From Nematostella vectensis (taxonomy: Eukaryota; Cnidaria; Anthozoa; Actiniaria; Edwardsiidae): a DNA stretch of 64,000 nt. The notes beneath the pieces were generated by a model, which was not told the DNA's origin, made no database searches, and saw only the letters and a list, made by a program, of their open reading frames with translations. The stretch covers positions 13,768,408 through 13,832,407 of the forward strand of contig NC_064046.1 of assembly GCF_932526225.1 (NCBI RefSeq), given 5' to 3'. The translations under genes were made by a program, and so were the position numbers. Each line of letters opens with the position of its first letter. The stretch's first letter is position 1. Shown here one piece after another: positions 37,898 through 48,700 of the stretch.

Positions 37898-38156
37898 TTA
37901 TAAACTCTTTGAAGTATGAAATATCCTTCTTCTGTCAAAGCTTTCGCTGGTGTTCATGGCTTCCCAGATGCTGGCGCCAAAAAGTCCCAAGGACAGCAAA
38001 ACAACGACAATGCGAACAGGCGTCTTTATCAGCAATCGAGCGAACTGCTTCATCACCTTGTCAGCTTCATCTTGCAAACGAGGCTCGTCCCGGATCATCG
38101 CGGGATTCGGGTTATTAGCCGTCGGGACTACGTTTATCAGTTTATTGGGGTGTAAC
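37898..38156 (-). pseudogene. Patched-related protein fragment, minus strand
   Basis: An open stretch reads NVVPTANNPNPAMIRDEP and then LLIKTPVRIVVVLLSLGLFG plus ASIWEAMNTSESFD. This is the segment that follows the sterol-sensing domain in Patched/PTCHD-type proteins, with one membrane span. It ends at a stop after about 84 residues, with no upstream exon on this strand. It lies next to a plus-strand fragment of the preceding protein segment, so it appears to be one half of a rearranged relic. Confidence 0.5.
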
Positions 38157-38247
38157 CGTTTCTAATTCTTGGGATTAAGGATATGTTTATTATTCTTGAC
38201 GAACTGGATCGACAAGACAACAAAGTGTTTGTTATTGACACCATCGA

Positions 38248-38480
38248 AATTGTGAGACCGTGACAGAACTCGTTGAGTTTGCCGTTAGCACGTCCACAGC
38301 TTTCCCGTCGGTAAGATACTTCATCTACCCTGCTTTTCTGTCACTTCTTTCTATCTTATGATCATGACATACTTTGTTGCCGTAGCGACATTTGGCGTCA
38401 GGAGGATTAAGGCGAACCGCCGCAACTGCCTCCCGTTGTGCTTTGCGTCACCCCCAAAGAAGAGAAGCCGGACTCGATAG
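38248..38480 (+). pseudogene. Patched-related sterol-sensing-domain fragment, plus strand, frameshifted
   Basis: The frame reads TVTELVEFAVSTSTAFPS then VRYFIYPAFLSLLSIL and hits a stop. One base later, near 38355, it continues in another frame as LMIMTYFVAVATFGVRRIKA and NRRNCLP to a stop at 38480. The pattern (small loop, membrane span, RR..N..C) matches the end of a Patched-type sterol-sensing domain. The frameshift and missing flanks mark a pseudogene. Confidence 0.5.
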
Positions 38481-38489
38481 TCTTTTTGT

Positions 38490-38925
38490 TGTGTAAGTCC
38501 TGGTGCAATTTTTAAGGACAATTTTATATATATTTTCTAAACAAAATTCAATTGCGTGCATAATTATTATTTTTTTTTGCTGGAGGACTAAACAGCTGAA
38601 GGTCATGTTACAAACAAGGCAATCTTTTCTGCTACTTTAAATGCCAGTTTTATATTATATTGCCGTCTCTGTATTTTAACTAAAAATAGAAAATGCATTT
38701 TTAGATTTTTCCCGCCAAAACAGGAACTTGTATCCTCGACTCAATCGCCTTTCACGCGGCCAAGATGAGCGTCAATTTTCAAACTCTAATTAAATTCAAT
38801 TCCCCTTTCAGAATTTAAGTGAGAGGTTTTACAATCACTGTGTTATGGTGAGTTGATAATAATTTTTTGGCTAGATTGCTATAAGTGTAAGGTTATATAA
38901 GAACTTTAAAGAACTTCTTCGTTCG
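38490..38925. repeat. Dispersed repeat family C, copy 1
   Basis: It shares ordered blocks with 52860-53150: CCGTCTCTG near the start, TTTTCCCGCCAAAAC, a CTCGA..CAATC..CTTTC..GCGGCCA block, CAATTCCCCTTTCAGAATTT and GGCTAGATTG.TATAAGT. No ORF of note. Probably an old nonautonomous transposon. Confidence 0.55.
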
Positions 38926-40090
38926 CTTTAGAACTGGCCCAAACGTTTCCTCATCTTCTTCGAGAAGTATTAAACATGCCATTCCCATGACAGAGTGCTG
39001 TCCAGTCGGAGACCAAGAAGCTGGGCTGATGGTTCAGTCTCCAGAGTTTGTTGCCAATGGAGACTGTTAGGGTGTCACCAGAAAAAGTTATCTCACTACA
39101 GACAATCATTGATATTACATGCGAATTCTTTTGCAACTCGCAACATAACAGAAAATGTGTTCCAGGTCCGCACTTCCGCCAGCCCCCACTAGCTACGCAA
39201 CGTGGCGAGAGGGGGTGGGGGGACTTAAGACTTAAGAGAGGGTAGAGGGTGGGGTTAGGGGACAAAATGTGAAGACATGTTGGAGAGCTGTACAGAGTAA
39301 TATAGCAATAAAATGGTGGGAAAGTAGCAAAGAACGAAATAAATGGCATATGAGAATAAAACAAATGGGGAAGGACAGATTGCCCGAGTCCTATTACCAT
39401 AGACGAGAGGGAGAAATTTTTTTATATATTCTATTTACTTCTAAATGTCCTGTCCGTCGGTACTTCTGTCTGTCTGTCTCTTCGGTGCCTTTCCCATTTC
39501 CCCTTTCTTTGCCATTTCTATCCTGCAGGTCTTGATTATCGGCCTATTGACAATGTCTTTCCTTGCCTAATGAAATTCGTGCCATCGCAAAAGCTTTTCA
39601 ACCTTTTAGGTTTTGTTAAAGATTACAAGTTCTACATGATCTCATCTTCTCTTGTGATTGATTCCCACTGCCTCTTGAACAGATCCAAACCCGTCTTTCC
39701 TGGAACAAAACACATAGAAAAAGAAAACATTAAGAAATCTAATAGCTATTGAGCGGTTAGCAACTTTCTGGATCTGAATTCACTCATAGAGGTAGTTATG
39801 TAGTTTCTATATTTCTTACCAAGCTGAACAAGATGCTGAAAGGAGTCCAAAATGACTCCAATTTCAAGAAAAAAACGAGAGGGACCGGATTCATGAAAAA
39901 AAAGTCCATGTCAACTGGGACTCGAGTTATCCAGATCTTTGCATTAGCCAAGTAAAAATGACAAAAAATAGGACTGGTGTCAAGGGAAGTCGAGCTTGGT
40001 AACAGAGTTTAGAATTCGAATAAATCGGGTTCTACAGTGGTATAGTTTGCTTTCACTTCCCCCTCATGGATGTCCTAAGGTATATCGTAT
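38926..40090. other. Downstream spacer of DHODH with one unrecognised minus-strand ORF
   Basis: A minus-strand open frame (39400-38951) contains SEITFSGDTLTVSIGNKLW and WTALCHGNGMFNTSRRR. No family was recognised and no splice-supported neighbours were found, so it is not called as a gene. The rest is AT-rich with no supported feature. Confidence 0.3.
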
Positions 40091-43000
40091 TCACCTTAGC
40101 AGTTCTGCAAGTTCCCTCTTGATTTTTCTGACCACTGGGGGTCCCTGGTAGGCCAGGGCAGTGTACAACTGGACTAGAGATGCTCCTGCTTTGATCTTAT
40201 CATAGGCGTCCTGTCCAGAGGAGATTCCACCAACCCCAATGATAGGGATCTTTCCTATGATGATAAGCTTGAGTGAGAAAGAGCAAAAGTCTGGTAGTAG
40301 CAGGCACCCATATGACAAGAGCGAAACAAACCTGGTGGTAGCAATAATTACCCAAAGAGAGCAAAAGTCTGGTAGTAGCAGGCACCCATATGACAAGAGC
40401 GAGACAAACCTGGTGGTAGCAATAATTACCCAAGGGGTGGGTCGGTATACCGCAATGATTCAAATAAGTGCCTTTCTTTAAATAAGTGCCTCCTCCCCAA
40501 TAAGGGCCCCCCATTGACCTCGAATTTTGGAATAAGCGCCCCATCCCCTGCCAGTAAAAAAAGATCCCAACAAATGCACCAGTTAAATGGTGTAAATCTT
40601 TATTTAGCTCTCATTGACACCCTCACATTACAACACGGTCTTCTTATTACCACTTCAACTTCTTTTTATCTGCGCACACAAATTTTTGTTCTCAATCAAT
40701 TCAGAAGCTGGTATTTTCCGACGAAATAAAATAAGCGCCTCCTCCCCACTAAGCGCCCCTCAAAGACCCGGAAAATCAAGGGCACGTATTCTAATCATTG
40801 CAGTAATTAAAAAAATTTGTTGTCAGATCACCCTTGTCACCGCTGAGATGCTTGGATACATGTGAATGTGCTTGGAGACATGGGCATACAAAAAACTTCG
40901 GTGAATCAAAGATATGTGAACTATAGGAACTGGAACAAAACTTGGGTGACTCAAAGATGTGTGAACTATAGGAACTGGAACAAAACCTGGGTGTAGATGA
41001 GCGAAAATTGGAAGTTCAGGTGAATGAGAGGGGTCTGACACTAGTAAGACCCACAGATTAAAAACCGCAGGGTTCTTTTTAATACAACCACTGTATTTTG
41101 GTGAGTTGATAATAGCAGGGGTAGTGACCATTTCTGGGATCACGTGATGGTTTGACTTGCCTTCCGTCAGTCTGTACATGTCACCCACAGCTTCTGTTGA
41201 CATTTCACGCAAAGGGGCACCACTCAGGCCACCTTGTTCTGTTTTGTTTGGGCTTTGTAAGGTGGAAGGTCTTGTGATGGTTGTGTTGCTGACAATCAGG
41301 CCGTCAATTTGATGCTGGAGCAAAAACAGAAGGCAAAAAGAATTGGCATTGGATATGTACTGCATACAGTACTGACACTGTCATATGATTGATGTTTTCT
41401 TAGGTGAAAAATTGATACCTACAAAAATACATATAATATCACAACTAAGAAAAACTACACATTCACCTCTTGCTGTGTTAAACTACATAATCAGCACAAG
41501 TAATACCACCACTTCAAACAACAAACAATCCATTACAATGGGACACTAAAACATCATCACCACAATTAATGTCATTAACAACAAAACATCATCATCATCA
41601 TCATCACCATCACCATCACCATCACTGACATAACCATAACAATCACCATCATAACATCATCTCCATCACCATTATAAGCAGGCAGTATTACCCCTTGTAT
41701 TGTGATGACACTGGCAATGTCTATTTTGTCCTCTTCAGTAAGGTCTGGTGCTATTTTGACAAGAAGGGGTGGTTGGGCTGATGGTGATGCCTGCCTGCGA
41801 GCCTCAAGAGCCTACAGGATTCAAAAACAACACTTATGGTGTATGGCCTGCATTCCATAAAATGCAAACTCCTTTAAAAAATATTAACATATTTTTAGTC
41901 TGTATTTTAATGAATTTGCTATTTTACTGTGTTGCTATGTGTGCATACACCTATTGTAAAAAAATGTTTTAATTGCAAAACGGCAAATGGCAATTGGCAA
42001 ATGACAGTTGCATGATTGAAATGAATCATGGGCCTCATTAAATGTTTACAATTATGATCCATTGTGTGGGAAGAAGTGGTTTAGACATTCCCTATTGTCA
42101 AATAGTTTTACTATAAAGACTACATACAATCTTTAGAAAGTTTGCATTGGCGTGGTGGAATTAGGAGAATAAATCAACGCAGGATTGACATGGTCGGTTA
42201 ATACCACTGTGGAAACACAGTTTTGCTGATGTTTAGAAAGAAGGGTTCTCCGGGTTCTGGGCTCTCTCATCTGTTTCTGATCCCCTTGCATTAACTTAGC
42301 AAAATTGTCTACTCATTATGCTAACGACTTACATTTTCAATAAGCTGTGTCAACTCTTCCCGTCCTTGTAGTGCCCGGAGACCAGGAGTGTTTGGTGATG
42401 ATATGTTGATGACCAGATAGTGTGCTAACGGGCTAAAACACTTGACACCTTTTACATAGTCGGATACTGCATCTGGGGAGGTTTTGTTCTTGCCAACATT
42501 AATCCCAAGAACACCTTTAGGGTGGCCTGATCTTGCAAGGCGATCTTGTAATCTTTTGGAAGCAGCCTTATGACCATCACTGTTAAAGCCATAGCTAAAG
42601 TACAAATTAAAAATAAAACTAATAAAAATAAAATATATAAATAAAAAATAAAATAACCAGCATCACTTTTAGTGTTACAATACAGCCTCAACTTCAGAAA
42701 TTGAAATAATATCTGGAGAATAGAAATATAGACAAAAGAAATATTTTAATTTTTGCTGCAACATCTGTTGTTTCTGCTGTCAACCAGACCACAGTTCATA
42801 ATTTAAAATTTTTCTTTTGTAAACCAAAAATTGAGGTCAACTGTACAAGTCAATTGGTCAAGATAAATGATATAAACCACCAATTAGTAGATATTTTGGT
42901 AAGAACAGGAGCAAGTGGAACTTTATCTATGAATCACATACCAGTAACTTGTATATTGAAATTTTATTTGAATAATTTATCCTTCACTTTGTGGCTACAT

Positions 43001-43754
43001 ATAAGTCCTTACCGGTTAATAACAGCCTGGTCTTCAACCAGCCTGAAGACTCGTGGCTTTGGATTTCCTGGCTGTGGCTCAGGCGTAACACTGCCAACCT
43101 CCACAAACCCAAAACCCATCTTCAGTAGCCCATCTACAGCCTCTGCATGCTTGTCAAATCCTGCTGCCAGCCCTACAGGGTTGGAGAACTGCAGGCCAAA
43201 CACTTTGGTGTTCTGAGACAGACAACATTGTCAGAAGGCAGGGGAAATATGTATCAAAGATGCACAATAATATAGCTAGATCTCTATAACATTGGGAATT
43301 AAATCAAACAGGGATTGAGGTCTTGTGTTCATCAGAGCAAAGTAGGGGGATCTTTCTTATAATGACAAATGAAAGGGAAATTGAAATAAAAGCCTTATGA
43401 TAGGCATACAAGTTAGTAATAAACCTACAGTGTGTGAACTGTCACATATAAACTTAGAGCCTCAAAATTACACTGAGAAATGTTTGGATATTCATAATGA
43501 AGGCTTTTAGTAGTTACCAGTATTTCTGGGTCCTTGTTCTTGTCTTGGGGTGTCCATCCATATGCTGCCGCCTTGACGGCAAGTAGGTGTGCTCTCTCAG
43601 CGTCTAGTAGCCTTATGGCTGGCATAACTACAGTACTGTAGAACTTCTCATTTCCTGTCATTGTGTAATAGCCCCCAAATACCACTCCAGTGCATCCAAT
43701 TAGGGCTAGCCCGTGCCGTAGCATGCTACGTGTAACCTTTTGTCTAAAAGAAGC
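40091..43754 (-). CDS. DHODH: Dihydroorotate dehydrogenase, mitochondrial (class 2)
   Basis: Six phase-consistent exons encode 378 residues from the first recognised exon: 43754-43518, 43212-43013, 42594-42333, 41811-41692, 41314-41161 and 40254-40091. The enzyme oxidises dihydroorotate to orotate with FMN and passes electrons to ubiquinone at the inner mitochondrial membrane (fourth step of pyrimidine synthesis). Visible signatures are a basic N-terminus plus a membrane helix ([16 protein letters not shown]), [50 protein letters not shown] with the catalytic serine of class 2 enzymes, [24 protein letters not shown] and [15 protein letters not shown] plus [11 protein letters not shown]. The true start is unsettled: the first exon opens at an acceptor, so a short upstream exon probably supplies the ATG, while an internal ATG at 43724 would trim the presequence. 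The last intron has a GC donor (GCAAGT at 41160). Confidence 0.94.
40272..40437. repeat. Direct duplication in DHODH last intron
   Basis: A segment of about 78 bases beginning GAGCAAAAGTCTGGTAGTAG occurs twice in tandem with very few differences. Noncoding. Confidence 0.9.
40440..40806. mobile_element. MITE-like element in DHODH last intron
   Basis: The left end CGCAATGATTCAAATAAGTGC and the right end GTATTCTAATCATTGCAG are imperfect inverted copies. The interior has C-rich AAGCGCC blocks near both ends. No transposase. Confidence 0.5.
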
Positions 43755-45734
43755 CTGCAAAAAAAACAAAAAAAAATAAAGTTCTCTGATCTTTTACTTA
43801 AGTGCAGAGGTCACAACAAGAGAGCCTTCATTGTTCTTGTGTGCATTTTATTGGCAAGCGTTGTCACCAGGTCACTTCAGGTCCTTTCACATAGTATTGC
43901 ATATTATGCAATATTGACAGAAAGTAATAATGCAACCAAAGTCAGAATTTCATATATAATATTGCAATCAATCTGAAATTTGGTGTCTTCACAATAAATT
44001 TCTGCTAAAGGTTTTTTTCAGCCAAAATTTTGCCACATGAATTGATAATTTTGATCTAACTTTGCAAATAGCTAAATCACCCACAGGGGGCCCAGACTAG
44101 TGGTTAACCAAGAGGTTGCCAAGGATTCTGCAATATCCAAAGAGTTAATATGATTTTATTGTCGTTTACAGCAAAAATGATGTGCAGAAGCAACCCTTCT
44201 TGACATAAGCCGCTAGCCTACCCCCTTTGAATTATCCTTTCTCAAAAAAGACCAATTCCTATACAATTTAGCCTTAGACCTTGGGCATTACGTATAGTAC
44301 CAGGTGCGTACACAAGGGGTGCGCAGGATGCATGTACACCCCCACTTGGAGGTAAAAAGTTATAAGGATATAAGTTATAAGGATATAAGGATATAAGTTA
44401 TAATTTTGAGGATTATTGAGCTACCACACAAAAGTGATAGCAGCTCTTTTATACATGAATTTTGTAACCAATCTTTATTAATCCTTCGTTTCTTGTGTTT
44501 CATATGAGTTACTAATTTTTTTTGAAAATGACTATACTTAAAAATTAATTTACTTGCTAAAGACGATACATGCTTAAAAGCAATTCTAAGAATTAATCAT
44601 ACCATTATGCACAAGCAGAATCAGTGAAAATCTCTCTCGATAAAGGATTTCTTCAGTCACGCAAATTCTTTTGCTTCTGCCGCCATTTTAAACTTACTAT
44701 TCCCAGTCCGCTTGCGGCGTAACACACAGGTAGCCCATGAAATGAAAAGTCAGAAAAACTAAACGCAGCAAAAACTCAAGGAAAAGATAGAATATGGTAA
44801 AATGCTATATCAAATCGACTTAACAAATACAGGAAACAATGAAAGGGACGGGGGAGTTACGGGACCTGCGCTCGGCGCTTTTTCGTTTCCCAGACGAGTA
44901 CTCGGCAGCTCAGTGGAGACACTTCTCAAACGTTTTTCTTTAGATGAAAAAGTGCTTTTTGACAACTTGCAATGGGCAAACATCCTCCCAAAACCATAGC
45001 AAACAAGCTTTTAATTAAATGTTTCAGTGGGTTACTGTCTATTAAAGTCACTTACATTCTAACCCTACAGTTCATCATCATCGAAGTCTATTTTAACTGC
45101 AACACATTTAGGCGCTTATTCGGGGAGGAGCTTACTCGAGTAATTACGGTAATCTATTCATGCAGGCGTTTCTGCAGATAGCGGATATTTCTTTGATCTG
45201 TTTTCATTTCAGTGCTGTGAGGATATCCCCCGCCCCCAAACCCCCGCAAAAAAATTGTATATATCTTCATGTTTGAAGTGGTTCATGCAATAATTTAATT
45301 ATAAAATTCATATAATATACATTTTGTACAATAGATGCAAACAATGCTATAGTAATAACATTAAGACATTAAACACGTCTCAAGGCTTTTCCATGCTTGT
45401 GTATTATGCGGCCATATAGCTAGTTGGGCATATAGCTACCTCCTTGCCCTCCTAATGCTCTATAACCTTACCATATCTGGTTAAATTTTGTTCTGATTAA
45501 CGAAAAGGGAAAACTTTATGAATGTATGACCATAAAGTTATAGTGTTGTCCCATCCGTCGAGAAAAAAAGGGGGGAGCAGTATCCGGAGTGATATCAGAG
45601 CAGTGTCCAAGGGGTCATCCGAGCAGTGTCCGAAAGGCTATCCTAGCAGTGTCCTAGTGGTCTAGTAATGTTTTGCAGATCCGACAAGCTGGCGATTCTA
45701 TAATAACTTCTCTTCCTTCTCTTCCACTAAGTGA
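43755..45734. other. Spacer upstream of DHODH and downstream of TBC1D32
   Basis: AT-rich, with no supported gene. On the minus strand near 44690 a GTAAGT donor follows CGGACTGGGAATA, which could be a 5' noncoding exon of DHODH. This could not be tied to the coding exons by phase. A short direct duplication involving TAATGTTTTGCAGATCC is present at 45665 and 45746. Confidence 0.4.
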
Positions 45735-48700
45735 TCATGGCCTAGTAATGTTTTGCAGATCCGACAAGATTGTGAGTCTATAGCGTCGTTCGAGCTCGAT
45801 CATAAAGTCGAGGTGATCTGATAGACAGAAGTCACGGATAGGCTCCTCCTGAAAAAAAGATAAACATTTCACGTCAGTGGAGCGAAATGCGAGGAAAAAA
45901 AACTTTGCAAGAAGTATGACAAACTGATAATTTGGGGCAAAAGTTAAAGAGGCACTCAAATGTCTGAAGTGTTATTTTAGAGAGCCCTAAAGTAGTTTAA
46001 ATTATTCTAAGTACCACAATAACCATCCAGTTGTTACCTTGAGTGTGACAAGAAGGCATTGCCGTTGAGTGTCCTCAAGAATACGCTGTTGAAGATGTTG
46101 GAACAGCGCAATGCAAAAGTACACCTGCAAGTAAAGGACATAATCGATTGATACTACCCAACTGGTGGCATTAACGTACTACCCAACTGGTGGCATTAAC
46201 GTACTACCCAACTGGTGGCATTAACGTACTACCCAACTGGTGGCATTAACGTACTACCCAACTGGTGGCATTAACGTACTACCCAACTGGTGGCGTTAAC
46301 ATACTACCCAACTGGTGGCATTAACGTACTTCCCAACTGGTGGCATTAACGTACTACCCAACTGGTGGCATTAACGTACTACCCAACTGGTGGCATTAAC
46401 GTACTACCCAACTGGTGGCATTAACGTACTACCCAACTGGTGGCGTTAACATACTACCCAACTGGTGGCATTAACGTACTACCCAACTGGTGGCATTAAC
46501 GTACTACCCAACTGGTGGCATTAACGTACTTCCCAACTGGTGGCATTAACGTACTACCCAACTGGTGGCGTTAACATACTACCCAACTGGTGGCATTAAC
46601 ATAATTCCCAACTGGTGGCATTAACGTACTACCCAACTGGTGGAATTAACGTACTACCCAACTGGTGGCATTAACGTACTACCCAACTGGTGGCGTTAAC
46701 GTACTACCCAACTGGTGGCATTAACTTACTACCCAACTGGTGGAATTAACGTACTACCCAACTGGTGGCATTAACGTACTACCCAACTGGTGGCATTAAC
46801 GTACTACCCAACTGGTGGCATTAACGTACTACCCAACTGGTGGCATTAACGTACTACCCAACTGGTGGCATTAACGTACTACCCAACTGGTGGCATTAAC
46901 GTACTACCCAACTGGTGGCATTAACGTACTACCCAACTGGTGGCATTAACGTACTACCCAACTGGTGACGTTAACGTACTACCCAACTGGTGGCATTAAC
47001 GTACTACCCAACTGGTGGCATTAACGTACTACCCAACTGGTGGCATTAACGTACTACCCAACTGGTGGCATTAACGTACTACCCAACTGGTGGCATTAAC
47101 GTACTACCCAACTGGTGGCATTAACTTACTACCCAACTGGTGGAATTAACGTACTACCCAACTGGTGGCATTAACGTACTACCCAACTGGTGGCATTAAC
47201 GTACTACCCAACTGGTGGCGTTAACGTACTACCCAACTGGTGGCATTAACGTACTACCCAACTGGTGGCATTAACGTACTACCCAACTGGTGGCATTAAC
47301 GTACTACCCAACTGGTGGCATTAACGTACTACCCAACTGGTGGCATTAACGTACTACCCAACTGGTGGCATTAACGTACTACCCAACTGGTGGCATTAAC
47401 GTACTACCCAACTGGTGGCATTAACGTACTACCCAACTGGTGGCATTAACGTACTACCCAACTGGTGACGTTAACGTACTACCCAACTGGTGGCATTAAC
47501 GTACTACCCAACTGGTGGCATTAACGTACTACCCAACTGGTGGCATTAACGTACTACCCAACTGGTGGCATAAACGTACTACCCAACTGGTGGCATTAAC
47601 GTATTACCCAACTGGTGGCATTAACGTACTACCCAACTGGTGGCGTTAACGTACTCAATTGATCTGCTGCTGCCTAGACTGTCAGCCGTTTCTCCTTTGG
47701 CGGAAAGTCACAAAATTAAGCGCCAAAATAGCTTCTCAGAAACCTCACACCCGACCTAAGGGGAAACCTGACTCCACGAGGGTTTCGCGCGTACTACTAC
47801 TACGGACTACGAACACGAAAGGGCAGGCTGACTCACAGGCCAGCTCACATTCGCACACAATCGAAGAATAGTCGTTACCTGGTAGTCGATCCCAAGCGTC
47901 AAACATACACACACATACAGGCAAATGTTCTCCCAGGGCAGAAAATTCCAGAAGCATTGACGAAGCCAATGCTGGCAGATCTGTGAGAAAATGGACATAA
48001 CTCAGTTATGGTACTAAATTTATATGAATCCAAGAAGGATTCACTCCTTCCGGTCCTTTATGAAACACATACAAAGGTATAAATCAGCGCCAGGCTGAGG
48101 CTTTACCTGTGAAGGCGTGTAGCCGGACATCCTGAACGCTGACGAGACAAGAGGCAATTCCGCCTGCACACAGAGACATACAAAGAGAAAAAAAGTCAGC
48201 CAGAAACATACGATGAGATAAAAAAAGTCAGTCACACCCAGAAACATACAATGAGAAAAAAAGTCACAGCCAGAAACATACGATGAGATAAAAAAGTCAG
48301 TCACACCCAGAAACATACAAAGAGAAAAACAAAGTCAGTCACACCCAGAAACATACAATGAGAAAAAAAAGTCAGAGACAGCCAGAAACATACAATGAGA
48401 TAAAAAAGTCAGGCACAGCCAGAAACATACAATGAGATAAAAAAGTCAGTCACAGCCAGAAACATACAATGAGATAAAAAGTCAGACACAGCCAGAAACA
48501 TACAATGAGATAAAAAAAGTCAGTCACAGCCAGTAACATACAATGAGATTAAAAAGTCAGTCACAGCCAGAAACATACAATAAGATAAAAAAGTCAGACA
48601 CAGCCAGAAACATACAATGAGATAAAAAAGTCAGTCACAGCCCGAAACATACAATGAGATAAAAAAGTCAGTCACAGCCAGAAACATACAATGCGATAAA

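Noticed and set aside
38951-39400. 150-residue minus-strand ORF as a gene
   Set aside because: No recognised domain, no convincing splice partners, and part of it covers low-complexity GGGTGGGG-type sequence.
44640-44770. First coding exon of DHODH (ATG followed by GTAAGT on the minus strand)
   Set aside because: The phase does not fit the exon at 43754: joining would create a stop codon. At most it is a noncoding leader exon.
46128-47878. Junction-seeded origin for the 25-bp array
   Set aside because: Apart from a short ACCAG match, the unit does not align with the donor at 47879 or the acceptor at 46124.
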